DNA of 47,641 nt, taken from positions 1 to 47,641 of the forward strand of contig CAITZM010000043.1 in NCBI GenBank assembly GCA_903896925.1, read 5' to 3'. A program made the position numbers and the translations under genes. Below the pieces are notes generated by a model. That model did not search any database and was not told the origin of the DNA. It saw only the letters and a program-made list of their open reading frames with translations. Source of the stretch: an uncultured Lentisphaerota bacterium (GTDB lineage: Bacteria > Verrucomicrobiota > Kiritimatiellia > CAIQIC01). Shown one piece after another: positions 18,377-26,801 of this stretch. How positions within the stretch are numbered: the first letter of the stretch is position 1; each line of letters opens with the position of its first letter.

Positions 18377-20878
18377 TCATGGGAAATTCACGCTCCAGGC
18401 GACGGGGCCGTTCGAGGGGCGGTTGAGGATCAGTTCGACGAGTTCCGGCGCTTTCGCGTGGGGCCGCAGTGTCGCGGTGCTTCTGACCGGTGCGAGGCCG
18501 GACCTGGCGAGGTCGGTTTCGATGGTTGCATCAACATCGGCGGTGAGCGGTTTTTGCCCGTTGGTGGCGATGGTGATCCGGTACGGCTCGCCGCCGATCA
18601 CGTTGGCGACGCCGCGCAGCTGGTGCTTCTTTTCATCCCATACGCAGCCGGTCAGGTCCACGAGGCCCTGCATCACGTGCCGGTCGGTCGAGAGGAATTG
18701 GGGGTGGGGCGCGACTTCGTGCACGGCCATCATCCGCGCCTCGCCGGGGCGCAAGGTCTGTTCGAATTTCTGTCCGCCGGCAAATTTTCCGAGGAGCGCG
18801 TCGCTCCAAAAATCATAGACGAAATACTGCTTCGCCGGATCGAGGCCGAGCGCGCCGGACGCGGTGTCGCCGGCGAGCTCCACGGCGATGGCCACGCTGT
18901 TGGTGGCGTCGGTGTTGTAGAACGTGAGCTGGTGCCACTGTGCACTGACTTTGTAATCGTAGATGCGCGGATGCGCACTGGTGAAGGCATCCACCGGCCG
19001 CGCGCTCTGGCGGGTGGCGTGGAAGGGGTAGAGCCGCGACAGGTCATGGATTTGTGCCCCTGTCATGCGCCCGAAGCTCGGCACGATCATCAGCGTACCG
19101 GCGGCCACGTAGGACATCGTCAGCATCGCGCGCTCGCCGTCGCGGTTGGCGGGCACGGCGTGGAACGGATTCTTGCCGTCCATGTCGTAGTTCAGCACGG
19201 TCCGGTTCTTGTACCAGCGCAGGCCGACGCGCGAGACCATGCCGGGGTTCAGGTTGTCGGTGTCGCCCTCGGTGCGCTGCGAGGTGACGAGGCCCAGCGT
19301 GACATCGGAGCCGCGATCGAGCGCGCGCTCGTGCAGGTAGCAGTCGGGGCCGAGCCCCTCCTGCGCGAGGCGGAAAATATTCCGGTAGTGCATCGCCGTC
19401 GTCGCGTATTTGTCCTCCATCCCGCCGCGCGTCGGCCAGCCGGTGAACGGGAAGTCGGGATAATCGAACTTCACGCCCTGCAGGCCCGCGAGCCGGAGCG
19501 TTTCCCAGACCTCGCGCACGTGCCGGATGAAACCGGGGTCGGTGTAGTCATAGCCGAGCTTGCGCGGTTCCTTCTTCCCCTTGTCGCGATAGAGCTGTTC
19601 GCCCTTCTCGTTCACGTGCGGCGCGTTCGTTGCGTTGAACAACATGTGCTCCGGAAATTTCTCCGCGTAGTCCTGCGAGCGGAAGCCGGTCTGCACGTAG
19701 ATCATCGGGACGCCGCCCAGCGCCTTGATCGCGCCGCACCACGTGCGCGCGGTTTCGTAGGGCGGCACGAACTGGCCGTGCGAGCTGACCCAGGTGCCGG
19801 CCTTCTTGGCGCGATTGCTGGGGCCGCGCTGCCAGTGTGCGTCGTCCCACCAGCCCTGCTGGTTGTTCAGGTCGTAGAGGTCCGGCTCGATCAAAATCCC
19901 GACCTGCGCATAATTCAGGAAGCCGCTCCGCGCAACGCATTCCATTTCCTCGACCGCGCCGACCGAGTCGTTCTGAGCGCGATAGCCGCCCTTGTCCTCG
20001 CCGCCGCCGAAGTGCGGCACCTGCGCGAACCACGTGTCCACGATCGGGAACCGGCACACCGGCAACACGACCGGCTGCGCGAGCCGGATGGCGTTCGCAT
20101 AGGCCTCGAGTGCGTCGAAGGGATTGTCGGTCAGGAAATCCACATAGAACCGGTCCTGCGCGACGAGATAGCGCATGCCGGGATCGATCCGCTTGCCGAC
20201 CGGATCGTTGGCCCCGAGCCGGACCGCCAGCGCCGTTTTTCCGCGCTCCACTTCCGCATATTTCTCGAACTCCGCATAGCTCAGGCCGCCGAGCACGAGC
20301 GAGCGACTGGCGCCGCGCCCGCCGAAGGTCGCCAGCATGTTGTTCAAACTTTTCCGCTTCCGGCCGTCATGCGTCACATAGGTTTTTGCGCCGCCGCTGA
20401 AGCCATCGAGCAGGCTGAAGGCCTGTTGCAGGTCGCCTCCGGCGAACGCCGCGCCTTCGAGCGGAACGATATCCTTGAGCTGGATGCATTCGCCGGTTGT
20501 GTTGTCCAGACCCGCGGCGAGCGCAATGCAGCCGGCGTCGTCATAGAGCGAGATGCGCAGCAGCAGCTTGGGCCCGCCCGCGACGGCGCTGGTGATCAGC
20601 ACCGACTTGCCCAGGCCCAGCGCATCGCCGAGCGGCTCGACAATGCATGAATTTACCGCCCCCGCCGAGGACCACTGGCCGAGCTTGGTCGTCGCGTCGC
20701 TGAGGATGGTTTTGCCGCGCCTGACATCGCTGGCACTATAGGTGCCTTGCGCCAGGTCGTAGCTGACGCTCACCGCCGCATTGGCGATGCTCACGACATG
20801 ATCCTGCTCCCGGACCTCGACAGCCCAGCCCGCTGAGGTGAGCGCAATAGCGAAGAGCATGCTGGCGATGATTTTCAT
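18377..20878 (-). CDS. Large secreted clan GH-D (GH36/GH27-like) putative alpha-galactosidase
   Basis: An 833-residue protein with a signal peptide (KIIASMLFAIALTSAGWA), a large N-terminal beta-sandwich (about 20-260), a TIM barrel (about 270-640) and C-terminal beta-domains. The strand LQGVKFDYPDFPFTG places Asp472 where GH27/GH36 have their nucleophile (K-x-D), and SQRTEGDTDNLNPG about 65 residues later resembles the R-x-S-x-D acid/base segment. The overall layout with an N-terminal supersandwich is like GH36. The linkage could be alpha-galactose or alpha-N-acetylgalactosamine; this is inference. The ATG at 20878 overlaps the fucosidase stop as ATGA. It is probably the intact counterpart of the short clan GH-D protein at 4423-5343, although the two are not obviously alike outside the motif. 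Confidence 0.72.
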   Translation of the reverse strand: MKIIASMLFAIALTSAGWAVEVREQDHVVSIANAAVSVSYDLAQGTYSASDVRRGKTILSDATTKLGQWSSAGAVNSCIVEPLGDALGLGKSVLITSAVAGGPKLLLRISLYDDAGCIALAAGLDNTTGECIQLKDIVPLEGAAFAGGDLQQAFSLLDGFSGGAKTYVTHDGRKRKSLNNMLATFGGRGASRSLVLGGLSYAEFEKYAEVERGKTALAVRLGANDPVGKRIDPGMRYLVAQDRFYVDFLTDNPFDALEAYANAIRLAQPVVLPVCRFPIVDTWFAQVPHFGGGEDKGGYRAQNDSVGAVEEMECVARSGFLNYAQVGILIEPDLYDLNNQQGWWDDAHWQRGPSNRAKKAGTWVSSHGQFVPPYETARTWCGAIKALGGVPMIYVQTGFRSQDYAEKFPEHMLFNATNAPHVNEKGEQLYRDKGKKEPRKLGYDYTDPGFIRHVREVWETLRLAGLQGVKFDYPDFPFTGWPTRGGMEDKYATTAMHYRNIFRLAQEGLGPDCYLHERALDRGSDVTLGLVTSQRTEGDTDNLNPGMVSRVGLRWYKNRTVLNYDMDGKNPFHAVPANRDGERAMLTMSYVAAGTLMIVPSFGRMTGAQIHDLSRLYPFHATRQSARPVDAFTSAHPRIYDYKVSAQWHQLTFYNTDATNSVAIAVELAGDTASGALGLDPAKQYFVYDFWSDALLGKFAGGQKFEQTLRPGEARMMAVHEVAPHPQFLSTDRHVMQGLVDLTGCVWDEKKHQLRGVANVIGGEPYRITIATNGQKPLTADVDATIETDLARSGLAPVRSTATLRPHAKAPELVELILNRPSNGPVAWSVNFP

Positions 20879-22290
20879 TGGATTCTCAAGGCTAAGGGGT
20901 TTTCATCCTGCGCTTGTCCGGGGAGTTTGACGGTCAGTCCTTCCAAGCTCTGCGTCCACGCGACAGGCGCGGCGGTTCCGAGCAGGGCGACCTTGCTGAC
21001 AGTCCGCCCGCCGAGTGACTTGATCAGCAAGTGCCGGTCGGCCGGCGGCGCGAGTACGAGGGCATAGAGCACATCGCCTTTCGCCGTGAAGCGGATGTCT
21101 TGCGAGGTGTAAGGCGCCTGCGGCGGATTGCCTTGAAACTTCGGGCCGAGTCCTGCGGTCGGGCCTTCGCCGAATACCTTCCACGGACGCGTGCCGTAGA
21201 TCGCCTCGCCGTTGACCGCCAGCCAGCGGCCGATCTCGGTGAGCAGGAGTTCCTGTCCCGCGGTCAGCGAGCCGTCGGGCGCCGGCGGGATATTTAAGAG
21301 GTAGTTGCCGTTTTTGCTGACGACATCGGCCAGCTCGCACAGGATTTCCGCGGTGGGCCGCATCTCCATGTCGGCGCGCCAGAACCAGTATTTCCTGTTC
21401 GACATCGTGTCGAATTGCCACGGCGTTGGATGAATCTGTTCCGGCTTCCATGCAAAGCGGCTGGTGTTCCACGAGATGTCCAGCACCGCCGTATTCGTCG
21501 GGAAAGCGCTGTACTTATAGTTTAGCACCGCCTCGCGTTGCAACTGTGCCGCGCGATTATAAAAATGCGCCGCGAATTTTTGCAGGTAGGGTTCGTAGCC
21601 CGGCTGCTCGATGCACCAGTCGAACCAGAACAGCTGCGGCTGATAGGTATCCACGATCTCGATGAGCCGTGCGTACCACCAGTCGAGAAATTGTTTGTCC
21701 GGTTGCGGCGGCACCGGGCGGCCCGGCAGCGGCGCGGGCGGCGCTTTCTTCGGCGGGTCGGAATAGAACCACCAGTTTTCCTCCGTGTGCGACGAAGCGC
21801 CCCAGATCAGCCCGGCCTTGCGCGTCGCCGCCGAAAGTTCAGCGACGAAGTCGCGCTTGGGCTGCATCTTGACGGACGACCACGGCGTGAAGCTCGAAGC
21901 ATAGAGGGCATAGGCATCGTGGTGCTCCGCCACCTGCACGACATACTTCGCGCCCGCCTGATGGAACATGTCGGCCAGGTGGGTCGCGTCGAATTTCTCG
22001 CCGGTAAATTTCGCCGCCAGCTCTTTCCACGGCGACTGGCTGCCATCGGCGGAGCCGGCGGCGCCTGCGAGCGTCTGTGGTCCCCAGTGCACAAAGATGC
22101 CGAACTTCGCATTCCGGAACCAGTCCGGCACCTGATACTTGCCGAGAGATGCCCACGTGGGTTGGAAAGGTCCGGCAGGCAAGGGTATCGGCTGAGGTAC
22201 TGGCGCGGACGTTTGTTGCCAATCCTCCGCCCGGCCCGCCCCGGCGCAGAGCAGCAGTCCGCTCAGCACGCCACACACATGTCTGGTCAT
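20875..22290 (-). CDS. GH29 alpha-L-fucosidase, secreted
   Basis: A 471-residue GH29 enzyme starting at 22290, where AGGAA is placed 7 nt upstream and a signal peptide (RHVCGVLSGLLLCAGAGRA) follows directly. An in-frame ATG further upstream (22383) would lie across the predicted promoter. Family motifs: WFRNAKFGIFVHWG near residue 57-70, AEHHDAYALY with the active-site His pair at 123-124, and QLFWFDWCIE with nucleophile Asp224. A C-terminal beta-sandwich follows the barrel (RPWKVFGEGP, then DIRFTAKGDVLYALVL). It releases alpha-L-fucose; whether 1,2-, 1,3- or 1,4-linked cannot be read here. It is the first gene of the minus-strand operon, directly behind the divergent control region. Confidence 0.93.
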   Translation of the reverse strand: MTRHVCGVLSGLLLCAGAGRAEDWQQTSAPVPQPIPLPAGPFQPTWASLGKYQVPDWFRNAKFGIFVHWGPQTLAGAAGSADGSQSPWKELAAKFTGEKFDATHLADMFHQAGAKYVVQVAEHHDAYALYASSFTPWSSVKMQPKRDFVAELSAATRKAGLIWGASSHTEENWWFYSDPPKKAPPAPLPGRPVPPQPDKQFLDWWYARLIEIVDTYQPQLFWFDWCIEQPGYEPYLQKFAAHFYNRAAQLQREAVLNYKYSAFPTNTAVLDISWNTSRFAWKPEQIHPTPWQFDTMSNRKYWFWRADMEMRPTAEILCELADVVSKNGNYLLNIPPAPDGSLTAGQELLLTEIGRWLAVNGEAIYGTRPWKVFGEGPTAGLGPKFQGNPPQAPYTSQDIRFTAKGDVLYALVLAPPADRHLLIKSLGGRTVSKVALLGTAAPVAWTQSLEGLTVKLPGQAQDENPLALRIQ

Positions 22291-22327
22291 AGTTATTCCT
22301 GCCCGTTGCGATGCAGCACCGCCGCGC

Positions 22328-22392
22328 ATCCTAGCAGGCCTATCGGCCGGGCGGCATGTCAATTCTTGACCAAAACATGCCAAATATTGACC
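22328..22392. promoter_or_regulatory. Divergent control region with operator-like direct and inverted repeats
   Basis: Two 12-bp direct repeats, CAATTCTTGACC (22360-22371) and CAAATATTGACC (22381-22392), match at 10 of 12 positions and are spaced 21 bp start to start. This is the two-turn spacing typical of AraC/XylS-family operator half-sites. An inverted repeat GGCATGT (22353-22359) / ACATGCC (22375-22381) overlaps them. On the minus strand a TAGGAT hexamer (22328-22333) could be the -10 of the fucosidase operon. No good -35 lies at the right distance, which would fit an activator-dependent promoter. The regulator is not encoded in this window. Confidence 0.5.
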
Positions 22393-22450
22393 GGTTTATG
22401 AACACCTGTGGCTCGGCAACGCGATGAGTACCAGTGTAGGATGAGCGGCG

Positions 22451-25333
22451 ATGAATATCTTTCCATGTTTCGGGCGGCTGCTGGCGGGGTTGGTGGCACT
22501 GCTGGGTTCGGTGCAGGCGGTCGAAGTCGCCGAGTCGCCCACCAATCTGACGGTGACCGGCGCCCGATACCAGCTGCTGTTGGGCAAGGAGTCGTTCGGC
22601 CTCGCCTGGGCGGTACGCGCGGCGGCCGGGCGCTGGGTGAACGTCAGCAAGCCGGAGGCCGGGAGCGAGTTCGGCGTCGGCGATGGCGCGGCCTTCACCT
22701 CTTCCCGGCATGCACGCGTCCTGCTGACCCAACGCCGTCTGGGCGCGGCCGTGGTGGTCGGCGTCACGGCGCTGCTCAATCCGCTCGACGGGGTGGGGGC
22801 GACGCTGCATTTCATCTGCAACGACGACGGGGTCCTCGTGCAGTTCCAGCCGACAGCAGGTGTGCCGGCGTCGGCGGGCTGCTGGGCCTTGCCACGCATC
22901 GGCCTCGATGAGCAGCGCTTCGAGGCCTACACCTTTTGGTCCGCGGATGGCCGGCGGCATGACGGACAGCTCGCCCAACTGGGCCCCGAACCGACCTATG
23001 CGGGCGTGACAGCATGGAGTACCCGTGGCGATGTGGTACCGCGTCTCTCAGCGGCTTTGCCCGCGGTGATCGCACGCTCCATGAAAAACGGCGTGGGTTT
23101 CGGCGTCGTGCTGGTGGACCCGGCGGGCGCGTGGCGCGACAGCCAGACCTTCCTGCAACGGTACCGGTCCGATGTGCTTTTTCTGTACTCCGGCAACACG
23201 CGCGCCGCCGCCGCACAGCGCGGCGCATGGGGTTGGCTCGCGCCGTTCGACGGACGTGACAGCGCCGCCTGCGAACGTCAGGTGCAGAGCCTGCTCGCGC
23301 AGGCCGGACCGCTGCTCCAGGCGTTCCAGCCCGTCGCCCCGCCGGCGCCGGCGTCGTGGACGGTGCCGCCGGATGTTCCCGCAGCCCAGCGCCGCGCCCA
23401 ACCGCTCACGGACATCAATGACGCGACGGTCTTCACGATGAACGAGGAGATCCACACGCCGTACGGTATGGCGCTCGCGCGCAAGACGAGCAGCGACCTG
23501 CTGGTCCGCGCCTGGTTCAAGTGGCGCAACGCGCCCGACTGGTCGCGCTACCGCCGGTTCCCGCCCGAGGCGCACGCGCTGGGCATGCTCTTTGGCGGCG
23601 GCACGACGTGCAGCGCGCTCTATGATGGCGAGAATGGACTGACGGAGGCGGAGGTCCGCGACATGGCCACGCGCGACCCCGCCGGCGAGCTCGTCAATGC
23701 GTGGAAGACCCCCGGCTGCCACCACGGCTCGCTCTCGAATCCGCGCTATCTCGCCTACATCCTTCGCTGGTGCCGCGCGCAGATCGACGCCGGCGCGGAC
23801 TATCTGTTCATGGACGAGCACACCGCCGTGCTGGAGGCGCGCGAGGGGTACGATGACTGCTCGCTGCGCGCTTTCCGCGACTGGCTGCAGCGCGCATACT
23901 GTGCCGGTCAGGGCTGGAGCCCGACCGACGCGCGCTGGCGGCAGCAGTTCGGCCTCGAGCTTTCCGATCGTACGCTCTGTCCTGATGGCACTGTCGCCAG
24001 CTTCGACTATCGCGCCTGGTTGCGCCTGAAAAACCTGCTTGTCGACCCGCTGGTCCCGCAGAACGCTTTCCGCGACGACTGGCAGAAATTTCGTCGTGAT
24101 CGCGACGACCGCGCCTGGAAGAAGCTGACCGACGACATCCGCGCCTATGCAGCGGGGCAGGGGCGCCGCGTTTATATCAGCGCCAACGGTTGCGCTCCTT
24201 ACGTGGATCTGCAGGTGCTTGGGGTGTGGAGCGAGTGGCGGGTCAACGGCGCCCGCGTGGAAGTCGGCGGCTCGCAGCTCGGCGCCTGGGCGCAGAGCAT
24301 CCGGCACGGGCGCGCCCTGGCCGGCGGCCGCGTGCCCGTCGTGTTCTTCCACGACTGGGGGTTCGACGGCTTCCCGTGGATGCGCGTGCCGGCGTCCGAC
24401 CGCGAGCTCTGGATGCGCGTGCGCGGTGCGGAGATTTATGCGGCGGGCGGCTGCTTCGCCTTCCCCGTCACCGGCCCCGAGGGCTGCGACGCGCTCAAGG
24501 ATGGTACGCTCGGTACCATGGCCCACCTGACAAGCTTCTATCGTGAGCACGCCGACCTTTATCGCCAGGCGAAGCCGCTGGCGCTGGATGCTCTGCAGAC
24601 CGATGCCGTCGACCTCGGCACCGCGCTGGCGATCCGCAACGACCCGCCGGCGCTCATCGTCCATCTGATCAACCACGCCACGCGCGACCATCAACTGGTT
24701 CCGCGGCATGACCTCTGCGTGGATCTGCCGGTGAACACCATGCCCTCGTCTGTGATGGTCGTCTCGCCGGATGGCGCAGGCGCGGCGCAACTGGAGCAGT
24801 CCGGCGATCATCTGCGACTGCGCCTCGCCAAGCTGGAAGCCTACGCGGCGGTCGTGCTGAGTTATCCCGCTCTGCCGCACCTCACCACCAACTTTGCGCC
24901 GCATCTGGTGCCGTCCTATCGGTGGGAGAAACCTGTGCGCAGCGACTTTTTCGTCCATCCCGGCGGCGAAATCGAACACGAACTGGAGTTGCTCACCCCG
25001 CTGCAAGGCCGGCTGCACCAGCATCTGCGCAATCCGCCCACGTTTCTTGTCAACGCGCCGCAGGGCGGCCGGCTGCTCGTCCACGTCCGTGCCGTGGCCA
25101 CCGCCGGCGCGCGACTGGAGCTGCGCGAGGGCGCGCAGGTGCTGCAGTCCTTCGATCTGCCCGATCACGACGGCAAGAACGACGCCTCCGCCCCGGAATG
25201 GGATCACACGCTTGCGTTCGACATCCCGCCGGGTCAGCACCGCCTGACGCTCGACAATACCGGCGGCGACTGGGCCGCGCTCGACTGGCTCTGCTTCTCC
25301 GGAACCTTTACCGAACCCGTGGCGGCCAAGTGA
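22451..25333 (+). CDS. 960-aa secreted TIM-barrel protein, glycosidase-like, family not recognised
   Basis: A 960-residue protein with a signal peptide (about 1-23, RLLAGLVALLGSVQA). It then has an N-terminal beta-sandwich (about 25-290), a middle TIM-barrel region (about 320-760) and a C-terminal beta-sandwich (about 830-955, ending LTLDNTGGDWAALDWLCFSG, which looks like a carbohydrate-binding or galactose-binding-like fold). In the barrel, GADYLFMDEHTAVLEAREGYDDCSLRAFRDWLQ resembles the acid/base region of GH42-like and related uncharacterised glycosidase families. FFHDWGFDGFPW and WGGxx-type segments follow. I cannot name the family. It is divergent from the fucosidase operon and shares its control region. 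There is no canonical Shine-Dalgarno at ideal spacing: AGGATGAG lies 6-13 nt upstream and may act instead as a -10 element (TAGGAT at 22437-22442). Confidence 0.75.
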   Translation: MNIFPCFGRLLAGLVALLGSVQAVEVAESPTNLTVTGARYQLLLGKESFGLAWAVRAAAGRWVNVSKPEAGSEFGVGDGAAFTSSRHARVLLTQRRLGAAVVVGVTALLNPLDGVGATLHFICNDDGVLVQFQPTAGVPASAGCWALPRIGLDEQRFEAYTFWSADGRRHDGQLAQLGPEPTYAGVTAWSTRGDVVPRLSAALPAVIARSMKNGVGFGVVLVDPAGAWRDSQTFLQRYRSDVLFLYSGNTRAAAAQRGAWGWLAPFDGRDSAACERQVQSLLAQAGPLLQAFQPVAPPAPASWTVPPDVPAAQRRAQPLTDINDATVFTMNEEIHTPYGMALARKTSSDLLVRAWFKWRNAPDWSRYRRFPPEAHALGMLFGGGTTCSALYDGENGLTEAEVRDMATRDPAGELVNAWKTPGCHHGSLSNPRYLAYILRWCRAQIDAGADYLFMDEHTAVLEAREGYDDCSLRAFRDWLQRAYCAGQGWSPTDARWRQQFGLELSDRTLCPDGTVASFDYRAWLRLKNLLVDPLVPQNAFRDDWQKFRRDRDDRAWKKLTDDIRAYAAGQGRRVYISANGCAPYVDLQVLGVWSEWRVNGARVEVGGSQLGAWAQSIRHGRALAGGRVPVVFFHDWGFDGFPWMRVPASDRELWMRVRGAEIYAAGGCFAFPVTGPEGCDALKDGTLGTMAHLTSFYREHADLYRQAKPLALDALQTDAVDLGTALAIRNDPPALIVHLINHATRDHQLVPRHDLCVDLPVNTMPSSVMVVSPDGAGAAQLEQSGDHLRLRLAKLEAYAAVVLSYPALPHLTTNFAPHLVPSYRWEKPVRSDFFVHPGGEIEHELELLTPLQGRLHQHLRNPPTFLVNAPQGGRLLVHVRAVATAGARLELREGAQVLQSFDLPDHDGKNDASAPEWDHTLAFDIPPGQHRLTLDNTGGDWAALDWLCFSGTFTEPVAAK

Positions 25334-25880
25334 CGCGTCGTAAGCCTGACCGAAACCGATAACAGTAAGGCCCTCGCGTGATTGTCCCGCCGGAGTCCCG
25401 CAGTGACGGGATTCTGAGGCTGAAAGTTTCCATAGTCAGATGTTGCGGCACGAATGGGGGGCAGAGCCTCTGCCGAACAGCTAGTCGAACGCCAGCTGCT
25501 TGTAGGCGCAAGGGCCTTTTACTCCAAGCAAGTACTAGCTGGGAGCGGCGGCGTCTCGCCGCTGCAGGGGAGCCAGCAGCACGGACTTTGCACACTTGTC
25601 TGCGCCTATGGCCTGACGTTTATACTATGGGGGTGGCGAGGACGCCGCCCCTCCCAGCTAGCCGGACACCTGCTCTGACTTCCTTTAAGGACTCACAGCG
25701 CCTCGCGGCCGCATCACGTACGCAGAGAGGGCACGCTTCTACCAGTTGTCGCGACTACCGGCCCGACCAGCACGAACGGCCTGTGGGCGGCGGTTTAGGC
25801 TTGTCGTGCGGACTGGAATTCCATTATGCAGTGCAGGGTTGCGATGCGGTGCGTCGCGACAGGGCTCCAGGAAAGGCAAA
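25334..25880. other. 547-bp gene-free stretch with a 20-bp inverted repeat
   Basis: I see no supported gene here. The stretch has a short hairpin at 25396-25411 (TCCCG/CGGGA arms), shortly after the stop of the 960-aa protein but without a T-run. A 20-bp inverted repeat at 25536-25555 and 25641-25660 has one mismatch (see its own entry). The region has the look of repeat debris, and base use differs from the flanking genes. Confidence 0.5.
25536..25660. repeat. Inverted-repeat element with 20-bp arms
   Basis: The left arm TAGCTGGGAGCGGCGGCGTC (25536-25555) and the reverse complement of the right arm (25641-25660) differ at one position. They enclose 85 bp without a coding frame. The left arm is followed by its own small hairpin (GCGGCG with CGCCGC). 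This could be a MITE-like or palindromic remnant; no target-site duplication is evident. Confidence 0.6.
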
Positions 25881-26798
25881 ATGAATCTCTCAGAGCGCAG
25901 CAAGGCAGGGCCGTCCGTCCGGTTGTGCAGCAGGGTGCGTTACGTCTGGTCCGGGTTGGGCCTGGCCGCAGCGCTGGGGTTCGGTGCGGTCGCCGTGCCG
26001 ACGGTGCCCGGTAATCCGTTTTTCGCCATGGATACGGGGACGCGCGATGCGACGCACCGTACGCCCGCCGAGCAGGTGGCGCTGGTCAAGGAACTGGGCT
26101 TTGCCGGCGTCGGCCCGATTTATCACGGGCTGGACGATTTGAAGCAATGGTATGCCGCGCTCGATCAGCAGGGGCTGAAGATGTTCGCGCTCTACCTCAA
26201 CCTCAATCTCGATGAGGGCGTAACGCCGCAGCTCAAGGAAGCGGTCGCCGCGCTCAAGGGCCGCGACACCTTTGCCTGGGTGTTTGTCACGACCAAGAAA
26301 TTCAAACCGTCGGCGACCGATGGCGACGACGTGGCCGTGGCCGCACTGCGCGAGCTGGCCGACTTTGCCGCCGCCAACGGCGTGAAGCTCGCGCTCTACC
26401 CGCACACGGGCCAGTATGCGCAACGCGTCGAGGATTGCGTGCGGCTGATCGAAAAAGCGGACCGCAGGAATCTTGGCGTGACGTTCAACCTCTGCCACTG
26501 GCTCAAGGTCGACGGCAAGGATCTGGCGGCCACGCTGAAGTGCGCCGCGCCGCATCTGTTCGTCGTGACCGCGAATGGCGCGGATACCGGCGGCGCCGAT
26601 TGGAAGAAGCTGATCCAGCCGCTCGGCGTCGGCACCTATGACGTGCTGCCGCTCTTGCAGCAGCTCAAGGCGCAGAACTTTTCCGGCCCGGTCGGGCTGC
26701 AGCATTACGGCATCAAGGGCGAGGTGACCGTAAATTTGAAGCACTCGATGGACGGCTGGAAAAAACTGCAGGAGCGTCTCGCCGCGGAGAAAAACTGA
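25881..26798 (+). CDS. Secreted xylose-isomerase-like TIM-barrel protein (AP-endonuclease-2 family)
   Basis: A 305-residue protein starting at 25881 with AGGAAAGG just upstream; longer forms lack a start signal. A basic n-region and hydrophobic stretch (VWSGLGLAAALGFGAVAV) suggest export. The barrel has the usual family features: EQVALVKELGFAGVGPIY, LRELADFAAANGVKLALYPHTGQY, VTFNLCHWLKVDGKDL, and a final strand with VGLQHYGIKGE. Members are sugar-phosphate or inosose isomerases/epimerases or hydrolases. Secreted versions are common beside Gfo/Idh/MocA oxidoreductases in PVC bacteria, as here. The metal-ligand set (His in YPHTG, His in LCHWLK, His/Glu near the end) appears partly conserved. 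The substrate is unknown. Confidence 0.82.
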   Translation: MNLSERSKAGPSVRLCSRVRYVWSGLGLAAALGFGAVAVPTVPGNPFFAMDTGTRDATHRTPAEQVALVKELGFAGVGPIYHGLDDLKQWYAALDQQGLKMFALYLNLNLDEGVTPQLKEAVAALKGRDTFAWVFVTTKKFKPSATDGDDVAVAALRELADFAAANGVKLALYPHTGQYAQRVEDCVRLIEKADRRNLGVTFNLCHWLKVDGKDLAATLKCAAPHLFVVTANGADTGGADWKKLIQPLGVGTYDVLPLLQQLKAQNFSGPVGLQHYGIKGEVTVNLKHSMDGWKKLQERLAAEKN

Positions 26799-26801
26799 AT
26801 C

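Noticed and set aside
17609..20650. 1013-codon open frame on the plus strand
   Set aside because: It lies antisense to the metallophosphoesterase and clan GH-D genes, has arginine/valine/alanine-biased shadow composition and no domain motif; the opposite strand has clear families.
1..22290. SusC/SusD polysaccharide-utilisation locus
   Set aside because: No TonB-dependent receptor, SusD-like lipoprotein or hybrid two-component regulator is encoded in or next to the operon.
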